Source of the DNA: Pontibacter populi
Lineage (GTDB): Bacteria > Bacteroidota > Bacteroidia > Cytophagales > Hymenobacteraceae
Assembly (NCBI RefSeq): GCF_019336435.1
Contig: NZ_JAHWXQ010000001.1
Span: forward strand, 806,001-870,000
Direction: 5' to 3'
Length of the DNA stretch: 64,000 nucleotides
Position numbers and translations under genes: made by a program. The notes under the pieces were generated by a model. That model made no database searches. It was not told where the DNA came from and saw only the letters and a program-made list of their open reading frames with translations. Shown in pieces: positions 56,611 to 64,000 of this stretch. The stretch's first letter is position 1; each line of letters opens with the position of its first letter.

Positions 56611-57489
56611 ATGGAATTATTTTTTAAGTACCTACAGTACGAAAAGCGGTATAGCCCGCACACCCTTACCTCCTACCACACCGATCTGGGGCAATTTTCT
56701 GGTTACTTACTCCAGACCTACGAGATCACCGATCCGGCCGAAGCCGATCATACCATTATCCGTTCCTGGATCCTATCACTTGTACAGCAAAACATTCAGC
56801 CACGGTCCATTAACCGTAAAATTGCCTGCCTGCGCTCCTACTATAAATTCTTATTAGGCCAGGAAAGAATTACGGCCAACCCGATGCTGCGCATTAAAGC
56901 GCCAAAGGTTTCTAAAAAGCTACCAGGCTTTGTACCCGAAGAGTCGTTTAACAACCTGCTGGATGGCTTTGAGTTTGAAGATAGCTTTGAGGGTCAGCGC
57001 GACAGGCTGATTCTGGAATTCCTGTATGGTACTGGTATGCGTTTAGCGGAGCTCATCAATATAAGCGAACAGGATATCGATAAATACCAGAAAACAGTGC
57101 GTGTATTGGGCAAAGGCAATAAGGAGCGGATTATTCCTATCAATGACTCTTTGTGGGCAAGTATTGAGGCCTATTTAATGCATAAGAAAGGCGAGCTGGG
57201 CAATAACAATTCCGAAAAGCTGCTCGTTACAATTAAAGCACGCCCCCTGTATCCCAAATTCATCTACCGTGTGGTAAAAAAGTACATTAGCTTGATCACT
57301 ACTTCCGAACATAACAGTCCGCACACGCTGCGACACTCTTTTGCCACACACTTGCTCAATAAAGGAGCAGACTTAAACGCAATCAAAGACCTACTGGGGC
57401 ATGCCAGTCTGGCGGCAACTCAGGTCTATACCCATAACTCTATAGAGAAGCTTAAATCGATCTTCGAGAAAGCTCATCCAAAAGCATAA
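56611..57489 (+). CDS. xerC: Tyrosine recombinase XerC/XerD type
   Basis: A 292-residue site-specific recombinase with an N-terminal SAM-like domain (FKYLQYEKRYSPHTLTSYHT) and a catalytic domain with the Arg of TGMRLAELINI, HTLRHSFATHLL (His-x2-Arg), LLGHASLAATQVYTH (His and the nucleophilic Tyr). All active-site residues are present. The rpsU-xerC-hpf neighbourhood marks it as the housekeeping dimer-resolution enzyme, not a phage integrase. Confidence 0.93.
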   Translation: MELFFKYLQYEKRYSPHTLTSYHTDLGQFSGYLLQTYEITDPAEADHTIIRSWILSLVQQNIQPRSINRKIACLRSYYKFLLGQERITANPMLRIKAPKVSKKLPGFVPEESFNNLLDGFEFEDSFEGQRDRLILEFLYGTGMRLAELINISEQDIDKYQKTVRVLGKGNKERIIPINDSLWASIEAYLMHKKGELGNNNSEKLLVTIKARPLYPKFIYRVVKKYISLITTSEHNSPHTLRHSFATHLLNKGADLNAIKDLLGHASLAATQVYTHNSIEKLKSIFEKAHPKA

Positions 57490-57513
57490 GTTAAACCAAT
57501 AAATTTTACCACT

Positions 57514-57813
57514 ATGAAGCTACAGATGCATTCCATCCACTTCGAGGCTGACACTCAGCTTACCGATTTTATCCAGCAGAAAGTAGATAAGCTAGAAACA
57601 TTTTACGACCGGGTTGTAGAAGGTGAAGTGTTCATTAAACATAACAACAACGACGGTATCAATACCAAAACGGTAGAGATAAAACTGTTCGTTCCGGGTG
57701 CTACCCTTTATTCTGAAGAAAATGCCCCATCATTTGAAGCTGCCGCCGATGCCGCTGTAGAAGCCATGCGCCGCCAGCTTAAAAGGTTTAAGGATAAACA
57801 AATGGCACATTAG
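57514..57813 (+). CDS. hpf: Ribosome hibernation-promoting factor
   Basis: A 99-residue RaiA/HPF-fold protein that stalls ribosomes in slow growth. It begins MKLQMHSIHFEADTQLTDFI and has the family core VFIKHNNNDGINTKTVEIKL and FEAAADAAVEAMRRQLKRFK. It lies 24 bases after xerC. Only the short form is present, without the long C-terminal dimerisation domain. Confidence 0.93.
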   Translation: MKLQMHSIHFEADTQLTDFIQQKVDKLETFYDRVVEGEVFIKHNNNDGINTKTVEIKLFVPGATLYSEENAPSFEAAADAAVEAMRRQLKRFKDKQMAH

Positions 57814-57850
57814 GAAAGCTTTACAATTATGAATATCTCTTAAGTGAGAT

Positions 57851-57904
57851 AACCATAAAACAAGAGCGCCTGCTATAGTTAGCAGGCGCTCTTGTTTTAT
57901 GGTT
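57851..57904. terminator. 24-bp perfect terminator between hpf and metK
   Basis: An exact inverted repeat AACCATAAAACAAGAGCGCC plus TGCT flanks the loop ATAGTT; T-rich ends serve both strands between two converging genes. It is among the strongest hairpins in the window. Confidence 0.88.
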
Positions 57905-57946
57905 GCAAAAGCTTGATGTCTTTTGTCTAACGTCTATAGTTTAAGA

Positions 57947-59251
57947 TTACAAACCAAACTCTTGTTTGATCATATCCACGTAATCAAGTTTCTCCCAGGT
58001 AAAGGTATCAAACTCTTTCACTTCTTTGTGGCCATTTACTGATAGCTCCACTTTTTTCTTGCCTGGTATTCTGCCCATGTGGCCATAAGCGGCTGTTTCT
58101 GAGAAGATAGGGTTCTGTAAACCAAAGCGCTGAACTATAGCATAAGGACGCATATCAAACAGTTTGTTTACTTTATCAGCAATCTCACCATCGCTCATGA
58201 TGTTACCGTTAGCATCTTTTGCCTTGGTAGAGCCATAGGTTGTAACATACAAACCAACCGGCTTAGCCACTCCAATTGCATAAGCTACCTGCACCAACGC
58301 CTGATCTGCTACGCCGGCTGCTACCAGGTTTTTAGCAATATGGCGGGCTGCATAAGCTGCAGAGCGGTCTACTTTAGATGAATCCTTGCCAGAGAAGGCA
58401 CCACCACCGTGTGCACCTTTACCACCATAGGTATCAACTATAATTTTACGGCCTGTTAAGCCAGTATCCCCGTGCGGACCACCGATCACAAACTTACCAG
58501 TCGGGTTAATGTGGTAGGTAATATCGTCGTTAAACAGGTTCTGAATACGCTCTGGCAACAGTTTCATTACACGCGGCATCAGGATAGCATCCACATCTTC
58601 TTTGATCTTGGCTACCATCTGCTGCTCGGCTTTATCTTTTGCTTCCGGTGTGTTGTTCTCAGATGTAATAAATTCGTCGTGCTGAGTGGAGATCACGATC
58701 GTATCTATCTTCTCCGGCACATGGTTATCACTGTAACGAATCGTAACCTGCGATTTAGCATCCGGACGCAGGTACGTCATTTCTTTGCCTTCCTTACGGA
58801 TAGCTGCAAGCTCTTCGAGTAACAGGTGCGAAATGCTTAGTGCCAAAGGCATATAGTTGTCGGTTTCGTTTGTAGCGTAACCAAACATCATACCCTGGTC
58901 ACCTGCTCCCTGGTCTTCCGGGTTAGCACGCTCCACACCCTGGTTAATATCAGCAGACTGCTCATGTATCGCTGAGATAACACCACAGGCATCTGCGTCA
59001 AACATATATTCAGACTTGGTATATCCGATGCGCTTTATAACGTCACGCGCAACTCTTTGCACATCTACATAAGCTTCGGATTTTACTTCCCCGCTCAGCA
59101 CTACAAGCCCTGTGGTAACCAGTGTTTCGCAGGCAACTTTAGACTGTGGGTCCTGCTTTAAGAATTCATCAAGAAGTGCATCAGATATCTGATCCGCTAC
59201 TTTATCAGGATGTCCTTCTGACACTGACTCAGAAGTGAATAAATATGGCAT
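57947..59251 (-). CDS. metK: S-adenosylmethionine synthetase
   Basis: Makes S-adenosylmethionine from methionine and ATP. The 434 residues carry [20 protein letters not shown], the [15 protein letters not shown] signature (about 116-130) and [20 protein letters not shown]. All family motifs are intact. It is monocistronic. With ahcY at 25.4 kb it covers both ends of the methylation cycle. Confidence 0.97.
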   Translation of the reverse strand: MPYLFTSESVSEGHPDKVADQISDALLDEFLKQDPQSKVACETLVTTGLVVLSGEVKSEAYVDVQRVARDVIKRIGYTKSEYMFDADACGVISAIHEQSADINQGVERANPEDQGAGDQGMMFGYATNETDNYMPLALSISHLLLEELAAIRKEGKEMTYLRPDAKSQVTIRYSDNHVPEKIDTIVISTQHDEFITSENNTPEAKDKAEQQMVAKIKEDVDAILMPRVMKLLPERIQNLFNDDITYHINPTGKFVIGGPHGDTGLTGRKIIVDTYGGKGAHGGGAFSGKDSSKVDRSAAYAARHIAKNLVAAGVADQALVQVAYAIGVAKPVGLYVTTYGSTKAKDANGNIMSDGEIADKVNKLFDMRPYAIVQRFGLQNPIFSETAAYGHMGRIPGKKKVELSVNGHKEVKEFDTFTWEKLDYVDMIKQEFGL

Positions 59252-59304
59252 TGCTTAAATTTTATAGTACGATTGAAAAACTATGGCCGTGCGGTCACTT
59301 ACTG

Positions 59305-59312
59305 CAAAGCTA
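59305..59312 (-). promoter_or_regulatory. -7 element upstream of metK
   Basis: On the minus strand TAGCTTTG matches TAnnTTTG and lies 53 bases before the metK ATG; no TTG stands at the usual -33 distance. No SAM riboswitch was recognised in this leader. Confidence 0.45.
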
Positions 59313-59540
59313 AAACAATTCCGGCACACTTAAAAAATTCAGGTGGTATACCTTATCAAGCTTATGGTAGGCAAAACAGTCAGGAACTGATACGAAAATG
59401 CTCAGTATTCAGATATAGTAATCTATAAAAATTCATACAAACTATAGCGCTATATCCTTATCTAGCTATAGTACAAAACCTTTTAAATAAGAGGCCGTTT
59501 CAAAAACATCAATTCCAGAACTACAACAAAGATTATACTT

Positions 59541-60362
59541 ATGAAATCCATTATATCCTTATTAACAATATTTACTATCCTTGTCTGCCCCGCAATGGCA
59601 CAGGAAAATAACTCGCCCTATAAAACCAGGTTTGCTGTAGATGCACCAGTTATAGCTGCCGGTGTTGGCCTTAGCGCGTACGGTCTATCCTTGATCCAGG
59701 ATAAGGAAGGCTTTACGGAAGCAGAAGTGCTTGCATTGAATAAAAATGATGTAAACTCTTTTGACAGATTCAGCGCAGGTTATCACTCCAAAAGTGCGAA
59801 AAAAGCCAGCGATTTTCCGTTCTATGGCTCCTTTGCAATGCCTTTTGCTATGATGCTGAATAAGAATGTAGGCCAGAAAGCAGGACAGGTTTTAGTGCTT
59901 TATATAGAAACGATGGCCGTAACCGGTACACTTTTTACGCTGGCAAATGGTAACACAGAGCGTGCAAGACCGTTGGTTTACAGCAATGAAGTGGACATGG
60001 GCGATAGAACAGAAGCCAATGCGCAAAACTCATTCTTTGCCGGTCATACAGCTGCTACTGCCGCAGCTTCTTTTTTTGCAGCCAAGGTATTTCACGATTT
60101 CAATCCTGATTCGGGGGCAAGACCGTATGTATGGGCTGTTGCCGCAGCAGTACCTGCCACTGTGGGCTACCTGCGCCTGAAAGCTGGTAAGCACTTCCTG
60201 AGTGATAACCTGATCGGGTATACGGTTGGAGCAGCTTCGGGCATACTTATTCCGCAGTTACATAAAAAAACCAATAACACAGGCATCTCCCTGGCACCTA
60301 CTGTAATACCAACTTTTAATGGTGCAGCAGCACAGGGCGCAAACCTTAGCTATACTTTCTAA
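59541..60362 (+). CDS. PAP2-family phosphatase
   Basis: A 273-residue exported or membrane protein with a signal peptide (MKSIISLLTIFTILVCPAMA). The PAP2 catalytic triad of motifs is present: NTERARPLVYS, NSFFAGHTAATAAA and RLKAGKHFLSDNLIG. It may act on isoprenoid or lipid phosphates in the periplasm or outer membrane. The plus gene converges with susD. Confidence 0.88.
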   Translation: MKSIISLLTIFTILVCPAMAQENNSPYKTRFAVDAPVIAAGVGLSAYGLSLIQDKEGFTEAEVLALNKNDVNSFDRFSAGYHSKSAKKASDFPFYGSFAMPFAMMLNKNVGQKAGQVLVLYIETMAVTGTLFTLANGNTERARPLVYSNEVDMGDRTEANAQNSFFAGHTAATAAASFFAAKVFHDFNPDSGARPYVWAVAAAVPATVGYLRLKAGKHFLSDNLIGYTVGAASGILIPQLHKKTNNTGISLAPTVIPTFNGAAAQGANLSYTF

Positions 60363-60384
60363 ATAGGTTCAAACCAATATAAAA

Positions 60385-60415
60385 CAAAAGGGCTACCAAG
60401 TTGGTAGCCCTTTGT
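60385..60415. terminator. Bidirectional terminator between the PAP2 gene and susD
   Basis: Stem AAAGGGCTACC/GGTAGCCCTTT with a short loop and A/T flanks on both sides, between two converging genes. Confidence 0.8.
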
Positions 60416-60435
60416 ACAATCAGAGAACTCAGCGA

Positions 60436-61908
60436 CTATAGTTCGTTCTGAGTCATCGCTTTATTAGCATTCATTTCCGCCTGTGGGATTAGGAATACCC
60501 ACTCCTTGCTATCAGCTGGCTTTGTTAGAGCACTAGTGGTAGTCAGAGCTGGGTCATGATTAGCTCCTGTTCTATCCAGTGCAGTGTTAGTACGCTTGAG
60601 ATCAAAGAATCTGAACCCTTCCCCCCAAAGCTCAATTCTGCGCTGGATAAGAATTTCCTCAACCAGCTCTTGTCCAGTTTTAAGTGACTTCACATAAGCT
60701 GCATCTCTATTTTTCGCTAATGTAAATAGTACATCAGCTGCATCTGCCTGTCCTAATCTTGCTTTTGCTTCCGCTTCTATCAGATACATTTCAGCTACAC
60801 GCATGTAAGGCACATCTCCAACGCTGAGGCTTGAGCTCTTAGCTAGGAACTTCTTATTAGCATATGGCTTCTTAGCTCCGTTTGGTGGAACTGGAATAGA
60901 AGCCCCGGTCGGATCCCACATTTGCTTGCGCACGTCAGTAGCAGGAATCAGTCCGTACAACTTACTGTTTATCGCTTTCGGATTTGTACGAATGTTAGTA
61001 GAGTTGAAGTTAGCAGACATATAAGCGAAGAAAGAATAGAAGTAGGTTTGCTGGTCATCTAACTGGTAGCTGCCCCACATCCACTCTGGGTTTGTTACTG
61101 AATTGAAACCTTCTTTATACTGTGCATTTGACATTAAGCTTAAGTTCTGTCTTGCTTCAGAGGCATACTTCGCGGCATTAGCCCAATCTCCCATACTAAG
61201 TGCAATACGCGCCTTAAGGCCTTTCGCAACATTTAGGTTGATATGAGACTTTTTCAATGCATCACCACGGTTATAGCCATCTAACAATGCAATCGCATCT
61301 TCAACATCTTTATTGATCTGGTTGTATACTTCGCCAATTGTCGCGCGGGGCTGGCCTACTGTAGTAAACTTTGTCATCAGGACAACACCTGGTTTACCTA
61401 AGTTAGCCAAATCGTAACGCTCAGCGAAAAGCTGAACCAACTGGTGGTGCGCCCACGCTCTGTACGCTAACGCCTGACCTTTTATGATCTTTTTGTCAGC
61501 CTCAGGTCCTTCTGCTTTATCTATGTTCTCTATAATCATGTTAGCATTAGCTATCAGCTTATAGTAGTATCTGTAAATAAAGTACAAAGATCCGGCATTT
61601 ACGTTACGATGCATAGACCACTGATAAGTAGCATTAAACCAGCCATTACCCTGTGACGTCATTACCAAGTCTTCTCCCAGCATATCGGCATTGATCATAA
61701 CTGATCCTTGTCCAGCCTGGTCCTGATTGCTGTACTGAAAATACATGGATCGGTGCATACCATTGATCGCACCCCATGCATTGGCAGTAGTTGTAAAAAT
61801 AGCATCAGAAGAAACAGCATCGGTTGGCTGTACCTCCAGATATTCCTTCTCGCACGCTGAGAAAAGGAACATAGTTGCTACAAGTGAGCTATATAAAAAC
61901 TTTTTCAT
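60436..61908 (-). CDS. SusD/RagB-type nutrient-binding outer-membrane lipoprotein
   Basis: A 490-residue lipoprotein with signal peptide and lipobox LFSAC (Cys19), followed by EKEYLEVQPTDAVSSDAIFT. Helical TPR-like units typical of SusD follow, for example LAYRAWAHHQLVQLFAERYD and MYLIEAEAKARLGQADAADV, and the end WGEGFRFFDLKRTNTAL. It binds glycans or peptides at the surface and caps the SusC barrel. It lies 11 bases after SusC. No hydrolase is seen on this side, so the substrate is not evident. Confidence 0.94.
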   Translation of the reverse strand: MKKFLYSSLVATMFLFSACEKEYLEVQPTDAVSSDAIFTTTANAWGAINGMHRSMYFQYSNQDQAGQGSVMINADMLGEDLVMTSQGNGWFNATYQWSMHRNVNAGSLYFIYRYYYKLIANANMIIENIDKAEGPEADKKIIKGQALAYRAWAHHQLVQLFAERYDLANLGKPGVVLMTKFTTVGQPRATIGEVYNQINKDVEDAIALLDGYNRGDALKKSHINLNVAKGLKARIALSMGDWANAAKYASEARQNLSLMSNAQYKEGFNSVTNPEWMWGSYQLDDQQTYFYSFFAYMSANFNSTNIRTNPKAINSKLYGLIPATDVRKQMWDPTGASIPVPPNGAKKPYANKKFLAKSSSLSVGDVPYMRVAEMYLIEAEAKARLGQADAADVLFTLAKNRDAAYVKSLKTGQELVEEILIQRRIELWGEGFRFFDLKRTNTALDRTGANHDPALTTTSALTKPADSKEWVFLIPQAEMNANKAMTQNEL

Positions 61909-61919
61909 TTACTTATAAA

Positions 61920-64000
61920 TTATAATGTTACGTTAAGGCCTGCTGAGATAATTCTGCTTGGTGAGTAAGAGTTTGATGTAACACCTGAGAAACTCTGCGA
62001 AGGGTTAAGACCTTTACGCTTAGCAAACATGGCTAAATTCTCTCCAGATAAGAACACTCTTGCACCCTGTAACTGTAATTTGCTTGCAATTGCAGACGGC
62101 ACTGTATAGGTTAGGTCTACTGATCTGATGTTCAGGTGAGAGCCATCTATCAACCAGCGATCTGATGTACCACTTGAGAAATCAGTTAATCTTCCAGCAT
62201 CCATTCTTGGCACGTCTGTAATATCGCCTGGGTTCTGCCATCTGTTCAACATGTCTTTGTGCAATGCCTGACCATAAGAGCCCGGGCTCATTAACGAGGC
62301 ATAGTTGCTGTCATACACTTTACCACCAACTTGGTAGGTCATTAAAACAGACAATGACAAGTTTTTGTAAGTAAAGGTATTTCTGATACCGCCGGAGAAG
62401 TCAGGAATAGCGCTGCCAGTATAGTGGTATCTTGCGTTGTTGATATTGTTAGTTACAGTATCACCATTTGCAAGCACTTTACTATTTGTTTCATCAAATA
62501 TATTAGCACGGTAGATTGCTTCACCTGTAGCCGGATCAACGCCCATATATTCCCTTAACCAATAATCATAGATTGATTTCCCAACCATCCACTTCTTGCT
62601 TCCGGAGATCTGCTCTTCTGATGGCAGTTTAGTGAATTCGTTTTTAAATGTTGTCCAGTTAAAGTTAACATCCCATGTAAAGTCTTTTGTTTTTACAACA
62701 TCACCGTTCAACTCCAGCTCGACACCTTTGTTGTACATGGTACCGTTGTTCTCACTCTTTGAAAGCAAACCACTTGAAAGTGGAAGCGGAACCTCAAATA
62801 ACAAGTTATCTGAGATTCTGTGGAAATACTCTACTGAACCACTCACACGCTGGAACAATCCAAAGTCAAAACCAAAGTCGAAACTTCTGCTTGCTTCCCA
62901 AACAAGCTCCGGAGAAGGAACAGTCTGTAGAAGGAAACCGGGTTCAGATGCGTTATTGAAAGAAGGCCCTACACTATAAAGACCCATGTATGGATAGTAG
63001 TTCGAGTTTCCATTAGCATCAAGTATACCATCGTTACCTATTTCGCCATAAGAACCTCTAATCTTCAGCATATCTACCCAGCTTGGCAAGTTCAGGAATG
63101 TTTCGTTATCTAAGCGCCAACCAGCACCAATAGACCAGAAGTCACCCCATCGGTAATCCGGGCTGAATTTAGATGAACCGTCACGACGATAAGAAGCAGA
63201 TAATGTATAACGTTCGTCAAAACTATAGTTAATTCTGGAGAAATAACTCTCGATTCTGTGACGGTCTGTACTGGATGTCAGACTGTTGGTAGTAGTAAAG
63301 TTACCAAGCTCCGTATTGCCATCTAGAACCTGTCCCTGTCTGAAACCATACAAGTAATTATAATCAAGCGCATAGTTCTCATGACCTAATAGCATGTCAA
63401 CGCTGTGTACATCAGCAAACGTTTTGTTATAGTTCAACAATTGGTTAACTGTATAACTTGTAGTTGTTGTTTTAGTCTGGCTTGATCTACCTGCAGGAGC
63501 GCCATCGCCAACAATCTTATTCTGGTAAGTTGATCCAGAATAGTTTGTTAGGTCTAAGCTTAAGTTCGTTGTAAACTTGAAATTCTGTAGGAATTTAATT
63601 TCGCCGAAAGTTCTGGCGCTGATCATGTTACGAACAAAATCGTTGCTGTTCCATTCTGTTTCCGCTACGACATGACGTCCAGGGCTGCCATTTGATGGTC
63701 TGTTTGACAAGCCAAGCTGGGTCATGTTACCCAAGTCATAGATCTTGTTGCCTTTCTCATCCAATATTGGCTTACCAGTAGTAGGATCAAGTGCATAAAC
63801 AGGATAAATAGGACCCATCATTCTAGAGAAATAGAATGGATTTACATAACCTGTGCTGCTAGCATCATTCGCCTGATTTGAAGTAGAATAGGTGCCGGCA
63901 AAATTTATACCTGTCTTAAACCACTCTTTTGCTTGTGTGTTTACATTAAGTCGGGCAGTATATCTTTCAAAGTCAGATTTGATCAAGTAGCCTTTATCGT
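61920..64000 (-). CDS. SusC/RagA-type TonB-dependent receptor (N-terminus cut by window edge)
   Basis: The C-terminal about 690 residues of an outer-membrane transporter. The frame runs past the right edge, so the signal, carboxypeptidase-like domain and plug lie outside. Barrel features are visible: NFKFTTNLSLDLTNYSGSTY, SYRRDGSSKFSPDYRWGDFW (a SusC signature), MLKIRGSYGEIGNDG and a final strand ending IISAGLNVTL. It forms a pair with SusD directly downstream. Confidence 0.95.
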   Translation of the reverse strand, partial: DKGYLIKSDFERYTARLNVNTQAKEWFKTGINFAGTYSTSNQANDASSTGYVNPFYFSRMMGPIYPVYALDPTTGKPILDEKGNKIYDLGNMTQLGLSNRPSNGSPGRHVVAETEWNSNDFVRNMISARTFGEIKFLQNFKFTTNLSLDLTNYSGSTYQNKIVGDGAPAGRSSQTKTTTTSYTVNQLLNYNKTFADVHSVDMLLGHENYALDYNYLYGFRQGQVLDGNTELGNFTTTNSLTSSTDRHRIESYFSRINYSFDERYTLSASYRRDGSSKFSPDYRWGDFWSIGAGWRLDNETFLNLPSWVDMLKIRGSYGEIGNDGILDANGNSNYYPYMGLYSVGPSFNNASEPGFLLQTVPSPELVWEASRSFDFGFDFGLFQRVSGSVEYFHRISDNLLFEVPLPLSSGLLSKSENNGTMYNKGVELELNGDVVKTKDFTWDVNFNWTTFKNEFTKLPSEEQISGSKKWMVGKSIYDYWLREYMGVDPATGEAIYRANIFDETNSKVLANGDTVTNNINNARYHYTGSAIPDFSGGIRNTFTYKNLSLSVLMTYQVGGKVYDSNYASLMSPGSYGQALHKDMLNRWQNPGDITDVPRMDAGRLTDFSSGTSDRWLIDGSHLNIRSVDLTYTVPSAIASKLQLQGARVFLSGENLAMFAKRKGLNPSQSFSGVTSNSYSPSRIISAGLNVTL

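Noticed and set aside
56611..57489. Tyrosine recombinase as a sign of a prophage or integrative element
   Set aside because: It lies in the conserved rpsU-xerC-hpf order with no attachment repeats or phage genes, so it is the housekeeping XerC/D.
59252..59330. A SAM or SAH riboswitch before metK or ahcY
   Set aside because: Both leaders are short (about 50 bases after the promoter) and show none of the known conserved cores.

Overview
This window comes from the chromosome of a Bacteroidota bacterium. It is most likely a member of the Cytophagales close to Hymenobacteraceae (Pontibacter-like); that placement is inferred from gene content and motifs, not from a search. Supporting signs are Bacteroidota-type promoters (TTG, about 19-25 bases, TAnnTTTG), a SusC/SusD pair, LytTR and ECF regulation, many lipoproteins with a Cys lipobox, a B12 riboswitch before a BtuB-like receptor, and a tuf-secE-nusG-rpl-rpo cluster with interspersed tRNAs.

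Layout. 1-12.3 kb, minus strand: the transcription/translation supercluster, read as tRNA-Tyr, tRNA-Gly, tRNA-Thr, tuf, tRNA-Trp, secE, nusG, rplK, rplA, rplJ, rplL, rpoB, rpoC (rpoC is cut by the left edge). 12.4-17 kb: an M1 aminopeptidase lipoprotein, then a biotinyl carrier protein, pyrH and frr on plus. 17-19.2 kb, minus: ECF sigma, anti-sigma, gmk and nadD in one tight operon. 19.5-25.3 kb, plus: two glycosyltransferases, then a two-component-propeller histidine kinase and its LytTR regulator. 25.4-32.3 kb: ahcY, a DUF4397 lipoprotein, a THUMP-like methyltransferase, two low-complexity hydrophilic proteins, a GT39-like membrane glycosyltransferase and a 3-methyladenine glycosylase.

32.4-36.2 kb is a B12 uptake locus: cobalamin riboswitch, a possible short leader peptide, a BtuB-like TonB receptor and a surface beta-propeller lipoprotein resembling BtuG. 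36.2-42.3 kb is a looser region with dispersed repeats, small stress-type proteins, a B12-binding radical SAM protein, an unknown lipoprotein and a fasciclin lipoprotein. 42.3-54.8 kb is almost all minus strand: uvrB; three small lipoproteins downstream of an ECF sigma factor and a membrane-anchored beta-barrel protein; a DUF1232 protein; an operon of TPR protein, phosphosulfolactate synthase, DUF368 and aroE; a sugar-epimerase-like protein; and a CpsB-type PHP phosphatase. 55-57.9 kb, plus: acyl-CoA dehydrogenase, rpsU, xerC and hpf. 58-64 kb: metK, a PAP2 phosphatase and a SusD/SusC pair (SusC cut by the right edge).

Three things stand out. (1) The palindrome AACTATAGTT and its core CTATAG are hugely over-represented from about 12.5 kb onward, inside genes and between them, yet nearly absent from the ribosomal/RNA-polymerase cluster. 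(2) rpsU-xerC-hpf and tRNA-tuf-secE, which I recall as adjacent in many Bacteroidota, lie 45 kb apart in opposite orientation, exactly as a single inversion would leave them. (3) The B12 locus carries a possible membrane-type leader peptide between riboswitch and receptor. No CRISPR array, transposase, prophage or classical defence system was seen.
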